Shown here: positions 1 through 11,376 of the stretch, piece by piece
How positions within the stretch are numbered: the first letter of the stretch is position 1
Layout of the letters: every line of letters starts with the position of its first letter
Assembly (NCBI GenBank): GCA_021014325.1
Contig: CM037476.1
Span: 12,932,827 to 12,996,826, forward strand
DNA length: 64,000 nucleotides
Reading direction: 5' to 3'
Source: Plazaster borealis
Lineage: Eukaryota; Echinodermata; Asteroidea; Forcipulatida; Labidiasteridae
Notes under the pieces: model-generated
Told to the model about the DNA's origin: nothing
The model's input: only the letters and a program-made list of their open reading frames with translations
Database searches by the model: none
Program-made: the position numbers and the translations under genes

Positions 1-555
1 CTGCTACTTGCTCTTGTTCCACTCCAAGTTGTTCGGAAACAAAGTCTGTCACTACCTGCTTTAGTTCTTCCTGTGTTGCTGTGCTATCTATATCTGGGAG
101 ATTTTTTATGATGATATTGAATTTTGTGTTCTCTTGTTCCAGTGTTTCCTTAATCAGCTCCTGCATATTTTGTGACGTCTGTTCGTCTGCTTCACCTTTT
201 TTCATTTGGATTTCCATTTCTTTCAATTGGTTTTCCAGCTTGTCTTGACGTCTCTTCAAGTCTGTTAGTTTTTCCTATTATGGTTTTTGCATCTTCTACA
301 CACCTTACAGTGTCACGGTACTTCCTCACTTCCTTGGTTTCCATATTTTTCAATAATGCTGTATAATTCATCCGACACTTCCCCGCATTTCTGATGGTCA
401 CACAGCTTGCAGATGTCGCATCTAATTGCCTTTTCAGTTTCTTGTACTATTTCATCACATTTGCCACATTTCCCTTCATCGTTATTGCTTTGAATTCCAC
501 TGTATGCAATCATTGGGGATTTTTTTCCCTTAAGTTTTGCATGGCTACTTGCCAT
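1..555 (-). pseudogene. 5' part of non-LTR retrotransposon ORF1 (PHD finger, coiled coil, RRM-like), broken
   Basis: On the minus strand, translation begins MASSHAKLKGKK and shows a Cys-rich PHD-type finger (CGKCDEIV, then RCDICKLCDHQKC), as in ORF1 of CR1/L2/Jockey-type LINEs. A premature TGA (315-313) falls where a Trp is usual before the last Cys pair. A one-base shift near 275-290 then moves the frame. After that come a charged coiled coil (DKLENQLKEMEIQMKK) and the start of an RRM-like segment (NTKFNIIIKNLPDID) that runs to base 1. The remainder, and the reverse transcriptase ORF2, would lie left of the window. ORF1 proteins bind element RNA. This copy is decayed. Confidence 0.8.
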
Positions 556-651
556 CTTTGACCTGTTTGTTGACTCTTCCTTGTTTGTGGTCTACAGTTC
601 AAGGGGGCTGCCATCTTGAAAATCCATGGTGGCCATTTTGACTAATACTAT
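556..651. other. Probable 5' UTR/flank of the ORF1 element
   Basis: Short stretch upstream of the ORF1 start, with two 'CCATCTTG/GGCCATTTTG'-type phrases. No gene seen. Confidence 0.3.
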
Positions 652-1040
652 GAGCAAGTTCGAGTGCGCACCATGGTTAACTAAAGGTTGACCATTTGCA
701 CTCGAACCCAGGCTGGTCGACCATAGATTGACTGCTGTGGTCCACCATTTGGAACCAGCCTCGAGCCCATGGTTTCTTCACTGGTCCCAATAGCCTTGTT
801 CTATGTTAAGTCAGGTAAACGGAGAGGGGAACCAGTGACACTGTAGCAAAATGGCGGAAGGGATAGGAGCTGCACGGATCGGTAAAAAGTCAACATTGCC
901 GCCGCCGTGGACGTCGCCATGTTGAATGGTTGGCTAGACTTCCAAATGAGTCGTTCGCGTGAGTACGTCACTGCGTATGTGCGTTGCTAGTCTGTGGTCG
1001 ACAGCGGGTCGACTGAATGTGCGCATTCGAACTTGGTCTA
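652..1040. mobile_element. Decayed foldback element, related to 46051-46282
   Basis: Starts GCAAGTTCGAGTGCGCACC and ends with the near-complement TGTGCGCATTCGAACTTGG. The interior contains GGTTAACTA and GTCGAC phrases, also seen in the element at 46051-46282. Terminal inverted repeats without an ORF suggest a MITE. Confidence 0.5.
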
Positions 1041-1199
1041 TGTGGCTAGCCAATCCAAAATTTAATCCAATCAAACCTCTGCAATCCTTTACATTTCTAC
1101 AGTACCTTTACTCTCAAAGTATGCTTGGATGTTTGCTTTGAATAACTCTGTTCAGTCTAGTTGATTCCTCCGTCGCGATATCCACTGTTGTTTTTAACA

Positions 1200-1521
1200 T
1201 AGCAGCTTTGGATAGTATAATGCATTTTGAGAAACTTGTCACTTTGAAGTATTGCGGTTATGGAAAAATATATCACTTTTTATCCCCCAAACATTTGAAT
1301 CTGATAAGCATTACGCGTAACGCTTCTCAGAGTGTGTATTCCAATGCAGATTATTCTTCCTGAGTGGACATAACTGCTCCAGATTTTTGGCAATATCTCA
1401 AAAACGCTACCACCTTTTGATATGAAATTTTCACTGGTTAGTTTTATGGTATATATCTACAACTATATAGGTTTGAAACAAACGATAGGTTACAATTGCC
1501 AATTGTGTACGATGCCTTTAA
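1200..1521 (-). mobile_element. Truncated TTAA-type palindromic MITE (same family as 56282-56673)
   Basis: Reverse-orientation copy. The segments AGCAGCTTTGGATAGTATAA, ATGGAAAAATATATCAC, the AACGCTTCTCAGAGTGTGTA block and GTGTACGATGCCTTTAA match the full element at 56282-56673. It retains one end (CCT|TTAA at 1515-1521) but lacks the opposite terminal repeat. Confidence 0.75.
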
Positions 1522-1545
1522 GAAGGGCTATGGTTACCACTAAGA

Positions 1546-1710
1546 GAATAAAACTTTTATTAAAAGAGTGGCGACCATTTAAAACGGGCAGGGTCATGGC
1601 CGTGCGATAAATGAATGAGCTGAATGCCAGGTCTTTTATCGCACGGCCACGGGTACGACCCTGCAAGGTTTTAAAGGGCCGTGTAAGACCAAGTCACTAC
1701 TCTTTTATTC
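1546..1710. repeat. Foldback hairpin element
   Basis: Outer arms AAAAGAGTGG and CACTACTCTTTTATTC are complementary. The inner arms TGGCCGTGCGATAAA (from about 1596) and TTTATCGCACGGCCA (1634-1648) are perfectly complementary around a ~20-base loop. MITE-like, with no ORF. Confidence 0.65.
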
Positions 1711-2290
1711 CCATTCAAAAATGCCCTTTTTGTTAAAAAGCATAATGTTGGAAATTCTGTAAAACTTTTCTGTTAATTCCTGTCACGTCCTCGGGCTCCA
1801 TTTCACGAAGGGTCAAAAGAGGTGTTTTGGGGCTGCTTTTGGACTATGGACACTAGTGACTTTTTATGTTTGGAGGGTGGGGAAGTATGAGTAACTGGGA
1901 CCCTAATACCCAAGGGGTCTTAACATTAATTGCCAGAATGTTTCAACCGTAATGTTTAAAATTGTGTACATTATTATTGTCACTACTTTTACCATGGTAA
2001 ATTATCATTGGTGTTTTGTTTGGGACTAAGTTGAGTTGTGTTTACTGCAGTGGCAGAGTCGAAATACATTACTTCCATGTGCCAACAACTGTTAACAGCA
2101 ATGAGTATATGAAAAAGTTTCATGAACGAACATTAAAAATTGACAGATTTTGTGATTTTTGACACATTCGTCGTAGAGTGAATAGTGACAGTAGTTTATT
2201 TTTATTACATGTACTTCTTAGCGCAATCAGTCACACTGGTAACTTCGCCAAGTATCTTATTGTTTCTTGATCAAATTGATTATTATTATA
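1711..2290. other. No gene seen
   Basis: AT-rich, apparently unique sequence before the 50-bp array module. No persuasive ORF or RNA gene. Confidence 0.5.
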
Positions 2291-2315
2291 TTTGTCCATT
2301 TTATTTTGAATGCAG

Positions 2316-3839
2316 TTATGCCGATGAGCCAATGAGAGAGAGCAGCTTATCCACTCATTGATGTCACAATGGCCCGGCTTGTTGGGCCTGAGACGAACAA
2401 TTATTACTCATTGATGTCACACTGGCTCAGATTGTTGGATCCGAGATGAGCTATTACTAATGATGTCACACTGGCCCGGCTTGTTGGGCCTGAGACAAAC
2501 AAATACTCAATGATGTCACACTGGCCTGGCATGTTGGACCTGAGACGAACTATTACTAATGATGTCACACTGGCCCGGCTTGTTGGGTCTGAGACGAACA
2601 ATTACTCATTGATGTCACACTGGCCCGGCTTGTTGGGTCTGAGACGAACATTTACTCATTGATGTCATACTGGCCTGGCTTGTTGGACCTGAGACGAACT
2701 ATTACTAATGATGTCACACTGGCCCGGCTTGTTGGGTCTGAGACGAACAATTACTCATTGATGTCACACTGGCCCGGCTTGTTGGGCCTGAGACAAACAA
2801 ATACTCAATGATGTCACACTGGCCTGGCATGTTGGACCTGAGACGAACTATTACTAATGATGTCACACTGGCCCGGCTTGTTGGGTCTGAGACGAACAAT
2901 TACTCATTGATGTCACACTGGCCCGGCTTGTTGGGTCTGAGACGAACATTTACTCATTGATGTCATACTGGCCTGGCTTGTTGGACCTGAGACGAACTAT
3001 TACTAATGATGTCACACTGGCCCGGCTTGTTGGGTCTGAGACGAACAATTACTCATTGATGTCACACTGGCCCGGCTTGTTGGACCTGAGACCAACAACT
3101 ACTCATTGATGTCACACTGGCCTGGCTTGGTGGGTCTGAGACCAACAATTACTCATTGATGTCACACTGGCCTGGCTTGTTGGGTCTGAGACCAACAATT
3201 ACTCATTGATGTCACACTGACCTGGCTTGTTGGATCTGAGACGAACAAACTCATTGATGTCACACTGGCCTGGCTTGTTGGGTCTGAGACCAACAATTAC
3301 TCATGATGTCAAACTGGCCTGGCTTGTTGGGTCTGAGACGAACAATTACTCATTGATGTCACACTGGCCCGGCTTGTTTGGCCTGAGACGAATAATTACT
3401 CATCGATGTCACACTGGCCCGGCTTGTTGGGTCTGAGACGAACAATTACTCATTGATGTCACACTGGCCCGGCTTGTTTGGCCTGAGACGAATAATTACT
3501 CATCGATGTCACACTGGCCTGGCTTGTTGGGTCTGAGACGAACAATTACTCATTGATGTCACACTGGCCTGGCTTGTTGGGTCTGAGACGAACAATTACT
3601 CATTGATGTCACACTGGCCCGGCTTGTTTGGCCTGAGACCAACAATTACTCATTGATGTCACACTGGCCTGGCTTGTTGGGTCTGAGACGAACAATTACT
3701 CATCATTGATGTCACACTGGACTGGCTGATGAGACAAACAATCAAAGCTGTTGTGCTCCAAGTAAATGAAAGTCTTTCTGTATGATGGCATCAAAGACCT
3801 TCCTGCTGTGACATCAATCTTCAATGTGAATCTTAACAG
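2316..3839 (+). other. Exon-like module containing the 50-bp array
   Basis: Bounded by an AATGCAG acceptor-like site (ending 2315) and an AACAG|GTGAGTT donor (GT at 3840). Both boundaries and the adjoining flanks are conserved in the single-unit paralogue 5431-5627. Stops occur in all frames around the array, so a protein is unlikely. A spliced non-coding RNA exon is possible but unproven. Confidence 0.4.
2359..3725. repeat. Minisatellite, ~50-bp unit, 27 copies plus a partial
   Basis: The unit begins TGATGTCACACTGGCCCGGC and contains TTGTTGGG(T/C)CTGAGACGAACA. Unit starts read from 2359 to 3707 at 48-53 base spacing, mostly 49-50. Variant units recur with a ~298-bp higher-order period (2511/2809, 2560/2858, 2610/2908, 2660/2958). 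Short ORFs here only reflect the repeat. Confidence 0.95.
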
Positions 3840-3850
3840 GTGAGTTAACA

Positions 3851-4200
3851 ATCTAATGAATATTGTTGTTAACAATGATTGTTAATTAAATTAACATATA
3901 CAAGTAAAAATACAGTCCCAAGTAAAACTGGAAGTGACAGTTATGTTGCATGGTCCAATTTTTGCCAAAATAATTGTTCTTTTGAAAGTTTTTTCTCTGA
4001 ACAAATTTTGGCAGATGATGCTGTTTCAAAATGAAAAACATGTAATCATTTGTGCATTCGCCACGGACAATGCACAAAATGTAACATGCAAAATTATTTG
4101 TACATGGCTGATGGGAATGAAATGATGTCAGGATCCTGACAATAGTTTTTAGCTTTTAATTAACTGCCACCAATCATTGGCAGAATGTTTTATGCTTTTG
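3851..4200. other. No gene seen
   Basis: AT-rich intron-like sequence. Its first part is similar to the flank after 5627, with which it shares the duplication. Confidence 0.4.
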
Positions 4201-4207
4201 TCAATCC

Positions 4208-4493
4208 CTTAAAGGCAGAGTATACTTCTGGTAATTGTCAAAGACCAGTATCCTGACTTGGTGTATCCCAACATATGTATAAAGCAACAAACCTGTGAAA
4301 TTTTTGGCTCAATTGGTTATTGGAGTTGCAAGAAAATAATGAAAGAAAAAACCCTTGTTACATAAAATGTTTAGCTTTCAGACGCTTGAGAATTTTCTCA
4401 GATTCCAATTTTTGGGGTGAAAATAACCTCCTTCTCTAAAACTACACTACTTCAAAGGGAGTCATTTCTAACAATATTTTATACTGATTTGGG
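4208..4493 (-). mobile_element. TTAA-type MITE fragment, family of 39099-39468
   Basis: Begins TTAAAGGCAG and continues GGTAATTGTCAAAGACCAGT, the reverse complement of the right end of 39099-39468. It also shares the AACCTGTGAAATTTT and CTTCAAAGGGAGTC blocks. The distal terminal repeat is missing. Confidence 0.7.
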
Positions 4494-4504
4494 GACCGGT
4501 TGAA

Positions 4505-4610
4505 CAAAGAAAAATTGACTAGTTGGGATTTGAACCAATGACCTCTGGATTAACGTGCCGGCGCTCTACCAACTGAGCTATCTAGCTCTATGTTGGTGGT
4601 CTCCCTAATT
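4505..4610 (-). repeat. tRNA-derived SINE, copy A
   Basis: The minus strand has an A box (TAGCTCAGTTGGTAGAGCGC) and a B box (GGTTCAAATCC) at tRNA spacing. The stems are too mismatched for a functional tRNA. The tail CTTTGTTCAACCGGTCCCCAAAT matches copy B at 4860-4975, which is inverted relative to this one. Confidence 0.75.
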
Positions 4611-4854
4611 TGTCAATATCTTTGTTTGGGGTGCCAGTCAGAAGCTGCAGCCCCGAACAAAGATATTTACCTTGTGGTTTATTATTTGATATCTGAAATA
4701 AAAAGTTGCATCCCCTGAAGTGATCCCCTTGCTGCCGCTTCCCAGGTTGTATCGTAAACTTGGATTTAATTCCTGGTTACACAACAGTTTAAGGTTGAAC
4801 GGTTTCTGAGTGTCACCCCTGAACAAAGATGACAAAATAGGGAGACTGTCAGCA

Positions 4855-4980
4855 TTAAGGCAAGATATAGAGCTAGTTGGTAGAGCGCCGGCATGTTAAT
4901 CCAAATGTCGCAGGTTCAAATCCTGCTCTACTTATTTGTCTTTGTTCGCCCCCAAATAAAAATATTTGCTGATCATTTCA
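4855..4980 (+). repeat. tRNA-derived SINE, copy B
   Basis: Plus-strand AGCTAGTTGGTAGAGCGCCG (A box, with a few bases lost before it) and CAGGTTCAAATCCTG (B box), then CTTTGTTCGCCCCCAAAT, as in copy A. With copy A it forms a head-to-head inverted pair about 250 bp apart. Confidence 0.75.
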
Positions 4981-5430
4981 GGACTACCGAGTCCACCTTA
5001 TCACATAATCATAACAAACAGCATTTATAAAGCTCATTATGAGTCACAGATTCCTAAATGCCCTTATAGAAGCAACAGCTAAAAAACATGAACAAAATAG
5101 TATAAATAAAGGCCCACATGAAATATGTTGGATTACATCTAAGCTCAGTCACATCATTAATCTTTCATGCACCATTTATTGTAGTGATAAATTGATTATA
5201 TTGCCACATTAATTGTTTACTCGTTTTTTGCAAATGGCGACCCCCCAAAAAACAGGTCAAAATAGCACCCTCAAGATCATTCCCATTCTGAAAACTGGCT
5301 GTGGGATCTTTATTTTCTGAAGGGATTTAAACCGGTCACTCCGGTCGGCGTGTGAAAGAGTTAACTTCCTCAGAAGATCTCATTATTTATGGTCATATTG
5401 ATAATTGTTATCCATTTCATTTGAATGCAG

Positions 5431-5627
5431 TGATCCTGTTGAGCTAATCAGAGAGAGTCACTTGACTACTTATGGATGTCATACTGGCCTCGCTATTCTG
5501 ATAGTCTTGTTGGATCTGAGACGTCATGAAGTTTTGTCTGAGCTTTCATCCAGAAGAAAGTCATTCTGTGTGGTGTCATCAAAGACCTTCCTGCTTTGAC
5601 ATCAATCTTCAGTATGAATCTAAGCAG
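5431..5627 (+). other. Single-unit paralogue of the 2316-3839 module
   Basis: Preceded by CATTTGAATGCAG and followed by GCAG|GTGAGTT. Shares with 2316-3839 the blocks GAGCTAATCAGAGAGAG, a single diverged copy of the 50-bp unit (from about 5473), and CATCAAAGACCTTCCTGCT-ACATCAATCTTCA. The frame that is open across most of it stops at 5599, before the donor, so coding is doubtful. Confidence 0.45.
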
Positions 5628-5639
5628 GTGAGTTTAATC

Positions 5640-7060
5640 TAAACGGTATTTGTTGTTTAACAACGATCTTTGATCACAAGTGAAATACTATCCTAAGTTA
5701 CCTGAAAGTGCCAATTAAATTGATCTTGAAGGTTATATACAAGTTTAAATCCCCCTACACACGTACAAGATTGAATGATAATATAAGGAGTTGTCAAAAT
5801 TCCAAAGATTTTTTTCCAGCGAGTAAAAACAAGTTATTCCATCCATAGTAAACCACACAGACAGTTTTAACCCTTAGTGGATTTTTCTCTGAAACCTGGG
5901 AACTTTGTAGAGATTACAGTTTGGGGATTAGAACCAGAGGATCCAAGGATTATTTTTACACCTAAATCATTTTCAACAGTTAAGTTACAAAATATCAGCA
6001 AACAGTGTGATGTGGTGTCCACTCTTTGAATGGGTGAAGAAGATTTGTTCCATATTATATGTTTGTACAGTTGTTGTCCAATAACCTGTTTATACCTTAC
6101 AGCCAGCTTTCTACCATTTCAGTAAGGGGTGAGTTTAAGATGTAGTCAGGTAGTGTAAAATGTTGAAACAAAATGTATTGATGAAGTTTCCCTTAATCAT
6201 TCCAAGAGAAACACTTTGATCAATTCCTGATGAAATATGCAGTTGGCAGCGTATTCCTAACTGAAGTTAATTCAGAGAATATTTGATATTGTGTGTCCAT
6301 GAGTTCCAGCCTATTTAGTACTTGGAATTATGAGTTAAAATGCTACAACTGCATCAACTTAAGCTTGTAATAAACATTGCATAAACTGCAATTATCACAG
6401 TGTAGGTGACCCAAGTTGAGGTTGGCTATTATTTGGAATGCATTTAAAAAAGTGCACTTCTTTTTAGCAATCTTGGTTTATCATAATTCAATTAGGTTGC
6501 CAAAGGCAAAATTGCATTAGAAATTAACAATAAAATACTTCATAAAACTATAGTGGGTGTTACATGTTTGCTTTCACAGAATGCTAAACATTACAAATGA
6601 AATATTTGAACCTCCACAATCCCAGTTCATCACCAGAAAATAATTGGGGTTTTTAATATCACTTTTATGTGGCATGATTAGATTAATTAGCAGGCATTTT
6701 TAACATTTGCATCTTAAGGTACTGCCTGGATTGAGGATGGATTCACATTTTGTGCTCACAATTAATGTTCCAACCATAACCAAAGTGATTTATACTGGTC
6801 AAGAATAGTATTTCCAGACATTTATGAGCCTTGTTTTCTCCAGTCTCAGACAGACAAATGAAACCTCATTATTACAGAGCTGCCAAATCTCTCTGATTCT
6901 GCAGAAAGTTCCCTGAAAATAAACTTATCTTTCAATGTTCTGATGAACAAGTTTGAAGGTCTTCTGATTATGGCAAATTTGTCCCGATTATGTTTAATGC
7001 AATTCTAATTATCTCCCTGATTGTTGTACAAAATCTCCCATTGCAAATGTTGGCAGCTCT
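5640..7060. other. No gene seen
   Basis: AT-rich unique-looking sequence. The start still aligns loosely with the flank of the 50-bp array module. No ORF with protein-like composition. Confidence 0.45.
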
Positions 7061-7089
7061 CTGTTACAAGGTCTTGATATTCTCTCTAT

Positions 7090-8060
7090 CATCTATTAAT
7101 TCTACTTTACAAGAAGTATTCCACCTTGGTCTTCTTGGTCCAAACATCTCCAACATTTATGAGCAAGATCATCTCTACATACACTGTAGACCGAAAAATG
7201 AAGCTCTGATTGGTTATTATATCTTGACACTCCCCCCCTTCTCTCTCTCTCTCTCTCTTTCATCCATATATTCCACCTTACAAGAAGTTTTACACCTCAG
7301 TCTTCTTGGTCCAAACATCATATGTTGCAAGGTCATCTCGAGACACAGACTGAATAATGAAGCTCTGATTGGTTATTAGGTCTTGACACTTTCTTTCTTT
7401 CTCTTTCATCTATTTATTCTACCTTACAAGAAGTATTACTAATTGGTCCAAACATCTCAATCATTTATGTCCAAGGTCATCTCGAGACACAGACTGGATA
7501 ATGAAGCTCTGATTGGTTATTAGGTCTTGACACTCTCTTTCTTTCTCTTTCATCTATTTATTCTACCTTACAAAAAGTATTACTAATTGGTCCAAACATC
7601 TCAATCATTTATGTCCAAGGTCATCTCGAGACACAGACTGAATAATGAAGCTCTGATTGGTTATTAGGTCTTGACACTCTCTTTCTTTCTCTTTCATCTA
7701 TTTATTCTACCTTACAAGAAGTATTACACATTGGTCCAAACATCTGAAACATTTATGTTCAAGGTCATCTCGAGTCATAGACTGACAAATGAAGCTCTGA
7801 TTGGTTATTTTAGGTCTTGACACTCCCTCCCTCTGTCATCTATTATATTTTATTCCACCTTACAAGAAGTATTACACCTTGGTCTTCTTGGTCCAAACAT
7901 CTCAAACATTTATGTACAAGGTCATCTCGAGACATTGACTGACAAATGAAGCTCTGATTGGTTATTTTAGGTCTTGACACTCCCTCCCTCTGTCATCTAT
8001 TTAATTCCACCTTACAAGAAATACCACACCTTGTTCTTCTTGGTACAAACATCTCAACCT
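7090..8060. repeat. Tandem array, ~145-bp unit, 7 copies
   Basis: The landmark TTACAAGAAGTATT recurs at 7107, 7278, 7424, 7568, 7712, 7860 and 8012. Units also share GGTCCAAACATCTC, AAGGTCATCTCGAGAC, TGAAGCTCTGATTGGTTATT and TCTTGACACT. The first two and last two units are more diverged. A (CT)n run lies at about 7240-7258 inside one unit. Confidence 0.92.
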
Positions 8061-9206
8061 CGGTTGGAATTATCTCATCTGTTGCTTTTCTCAGACCACT
8101 TCCAAGTGAGTTAGATTTCTATGCTGGGGTCAGTGATATCGTCAGCATTTTCAAAAAGTGGCAAAGTCGCCCAAAGTACTAAAAGAAAGTAGTAAATCTG
8201 TTTATGTACAATTTCTTCAAACATTCATTGCTGTTAACCAAATTTAAGGACCTACGACATAATAGTTTCTAATTAGCATAAACGGAGAATCACTAGATTT
8301 GTCAGCTTGCATTTTCACAAAATGGCAAATTCTGTTTACCACTGTGCATTAAAATACATAGCGCCGGCACAGTGCAAAACATGTAGAACTTGACTAATTC
8401 GTATGTCTCACTTTTTCATTTACATGTAGCAATTAAGTTCAACAACTAAAAACTCAATGAAACAGTTGTAAGAATAAGAAGTAGTGACTACGATTAGAAG
8501 TCAGCTTTATTTTGGTAGTAACAATTTAAAGGCAAAAACAGTTTGCAGTAACCGAATTGGCAATTTTTGAAATATAGTTCAACTTCTAACGTGGATTTTG
8601 GGACTGATTTGCCACTTTGCGTAAAATTGTGACAATATGCCTCAACTAATGTTGTCCTTTTTATCTTTACTCCACCAACCTCTATTCCTTGTCGGTGGTT
8701 TTCCTATTCTAGCTTGAACAATCACCCCTGCCCTATTATTTGAAATTGGTTCCAGTTCTAAAAGTTAAACTTTGGTTGGTGCAAGGGCATTATACACTCT
8801 TGCTACATGTACCCTGCAATCTGTGAATTCTCTCGTTATTTGTTTTTAAAAAACTCAAATGTAGGACCTACTTAAATTTCAACTGTTTTTCATTGTGCAC
8901 ATAGAAATTAAAATATGAGCCAGCTAATATTCAGATTTTGGGCTGCTCACAATTATAATAAATATTAATAATGCCGTGTGAGACACGATTTTTCCCTGAA
9001 TGTTTTCACCATTCTCATTGAAAAAGATGAGATTAAGAATCAATAGACACCAACTTCGGTGGAAGCGTTCTTTGCAACTGCTTTGTCCTTTTTGGTATGC
9101 ACGCACTTTCAGCACTAGTTGCCAAAATACTGATAATTTGCCACTCACGGACTGTTGTTATCATGGCATTGACAGTGCTAATCATTCGTTCTGCTAGAAC
9201 TCTTCC
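8061..9206. other. No gene seen
   Basis: Unique-looking AT-rich DNA. Short ORFs near 8924-9284 lack recognisable domains and run into the next array. Confidence 0.45.
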
Positions 9207-9831
9207 TTCAACCTCAAACAGCTCCTTTGTTTCTATACTTTCTTCCTTATAAATCTGGTAGAATGTTGAGGCACTACTCTTCATTCAACCTCCAACAGCT
9301 CCTTTGTTTCTATACTTTCTCCTTATAAATCTGGTAGAATGTTGAGGCACTACTCTTCATTCAACCTCCAACAGCTCCTTTGTTTCTATACTTTCTCCTT
9401 ATAAATCTGGTAGAATGTTGAGGCACTACTCTTCATTCAACCTCCAACAGCTCCTTTGTTTCTATACTTTCTCCTTATAAATCTGGTAGAATGTTGAGGC
9501 ACTACTTTTCATTCAACCTCCAACAGCTCCTTTGTTTCTATACTTTCTCCTTATAAATCTGGTAGAATGTTGAGGCACTACTCTTCATTCAACCTCCAAC
9601 AGCTCCTTTGTTTCTATACTTTCTTCCTTATAAATTTGTTAGAATGTTGAGGCACTACTCTTCATTCAACCTCCAACAGCTCCTTTGTTTCTATACTTTC
9701 TTCCTTATAAATTTGATAGAATGTTGAGGTACTACTCTTCATTCAACCTCCAACAGCTTCCTTTGTTTCTATACTTTCTTCCTTATAAATCTGTTAGAAT
9801 GTTGAGGCACTACTCTTCATTCAACCTCCAC
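9207..9831. repeat. Minisatellite, 76-77-bp unit, 8 copies plus a partial
   Basis: Units start TTCAACCTCCAACAGCTCC at 9207, 9284, 9360, 9436, 9512, 9588, 9665 and 9742, with a partial at 9820. Middle units are nearly identical, which indicates recent homogenisation. Edge units carry TTCTTCC insertions. Confidence 0.95.
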
Positions 9832-11150
9832 AATCACACCTAAATTTCTGCCCAACCAAATTATGATTCATAGTCCGAAGATTTAACTGCTATGAATATG
9901 AATAATCTCCTCTAATTAATCTGTTGACTTTTTTACTGGCCAAATGAAATCTTTTAAATTTGTGTCACACTAAGAATTAGTCACATTCCAGTATACATGT
10001 TCTGGCACCATGTATAATTTTGAGGTCATAATCACCCATGCTTAGGTATGGCATTGCTAGCATTTGATCTTTTGTGGCGTATGATATCTTTCTGTCTAGT
10101 TTAAGAAAGGCTTTTAGCAAACAACAAAAAAATTTAAAAAATAGACATTTAAACAAACCAAAAATACTGTAAATGAAAACATTAAAAACAGTTACCTCTT
10201 TTTCTTTTTGGGGATATGATATATCTGCTTCATAAAAAAAAAAACCTAACTGAGATAACAATTCTTCATCTTCAAAATTTATCTGCAAAAATGATAAGAC
10301 GTTTGAGAAAATGTTTGTGTAAACCCTAGCTCTTATCCTTTTTTTTCATTTTTGTTTCTTCATACAATTGCTTCCATAAGTGTTTTCACAACTATTTAAT
10401 ATTCCTGGATTGTTAAGAGCCTTCTAAGTAGTGTCAGTGTTGACTTTGAGTTGCTGTCATGGATTTTGGACAAGATTTATATCAATTTGCTCATGGGCTT
10501 TACAAGATTTAGCACACATTTGCAGCAGAGCTGCTCTGTTCTGTCCCATCAGTAATAAACAGAATTCTTCAGCAGAAATTTCTTTTTTTTCCTAATTATT
10601 ACTTACACGTGGTGTAAATTTGTTGTCTGATCAGATGATTATTCAGTCTAGCTGTGTTCCTGTATTGATTTAGAATTCATAGTGAGATAAGTTAAAGGCT
10701 TGGTAATGTTTAAGATATAAACAAAAAGAAAACGATGAAAGTAATGTTTGTCAAGGTCCAAATATTTTAGAATGAAACACTGTTCAAGAAAATGAAATTT
10801 ATTTTTAAAACTGGTCCTTTTCTCTTTTCTTGCAAGAAAAAAGAATTGGAATTTAACAAAATGTAAAAAAGTACATATTAAAAGACTCATTTGACTGACC
10901 TGTTTACAGGTTAGATTTATTTTTCTCAGAAAAAATTTCAGAGAAATTAGAGGATTGGAATTAACACAATCCAAAGATTTACCATCCCTTAAATTTTGTT
11001 AAATTGTATTGATACTCAACATGGTCAATCGATTAAAATAATAGGAGCGGTTTGGACTATAAACAAATTAATGTTAATTTTTAAGGGGGGAGGGGGTAGA
11101 TGGGAAAAAAGCCTGTCCTATTTTTGTAATTATATTTTAACCAAATTTCC
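9832..11150. other. No gene seen
   Basis: Strongly AT-rich, with poly-A/T runs. Small ORFs are low in information content. Confidence 0.45.
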
Positions 11151-11210
11151 AAAGTCATATTGGACTTGGATTCTTGTGGTGATGATCATCAGAATAATGA
11201 GTCTGAAACC

Positions 11211-11376
11211 TGGGCACAATTTCATAGAGCTGCTTAATCAGAGAATGACGCTTAACAATATTCTGCTAAGCAGGATACCATTTACAAATTTTACACGTGA
11301 CATGGTAGTTTGGCTGGTAACCTTATTCTGGTAAGCATAATTATGTTGTGCTTAAGCAGCTCTATGAAACTGGGCA
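11211..11376. mobile_element. Foldback MITE, family TGGGC(C/A)CAATTTCATAGAGC
   Basis: Left end TGGGCACAATTTCATAGAGC and right end GCTCTATGAAACTGGGCA are inverted repeats. The core has AAGCAGGATACCATTT and CCTTATTCTGGTAAGCATAA. A second copy is at 24951-25142. No ORF. Confidence 0.75.

Noticed and set aside
2359..3725. CRISPR array
   Set aside because: Units are contiguous ~50-bp repeats without unique spacers, in a eukaryotic context.
4505..4980. Functional tRNA genes
   Set aside because: A and B boxes are present but acceptor and anticodon stems are mismatched, and both copies continue into a shared SINE tail.
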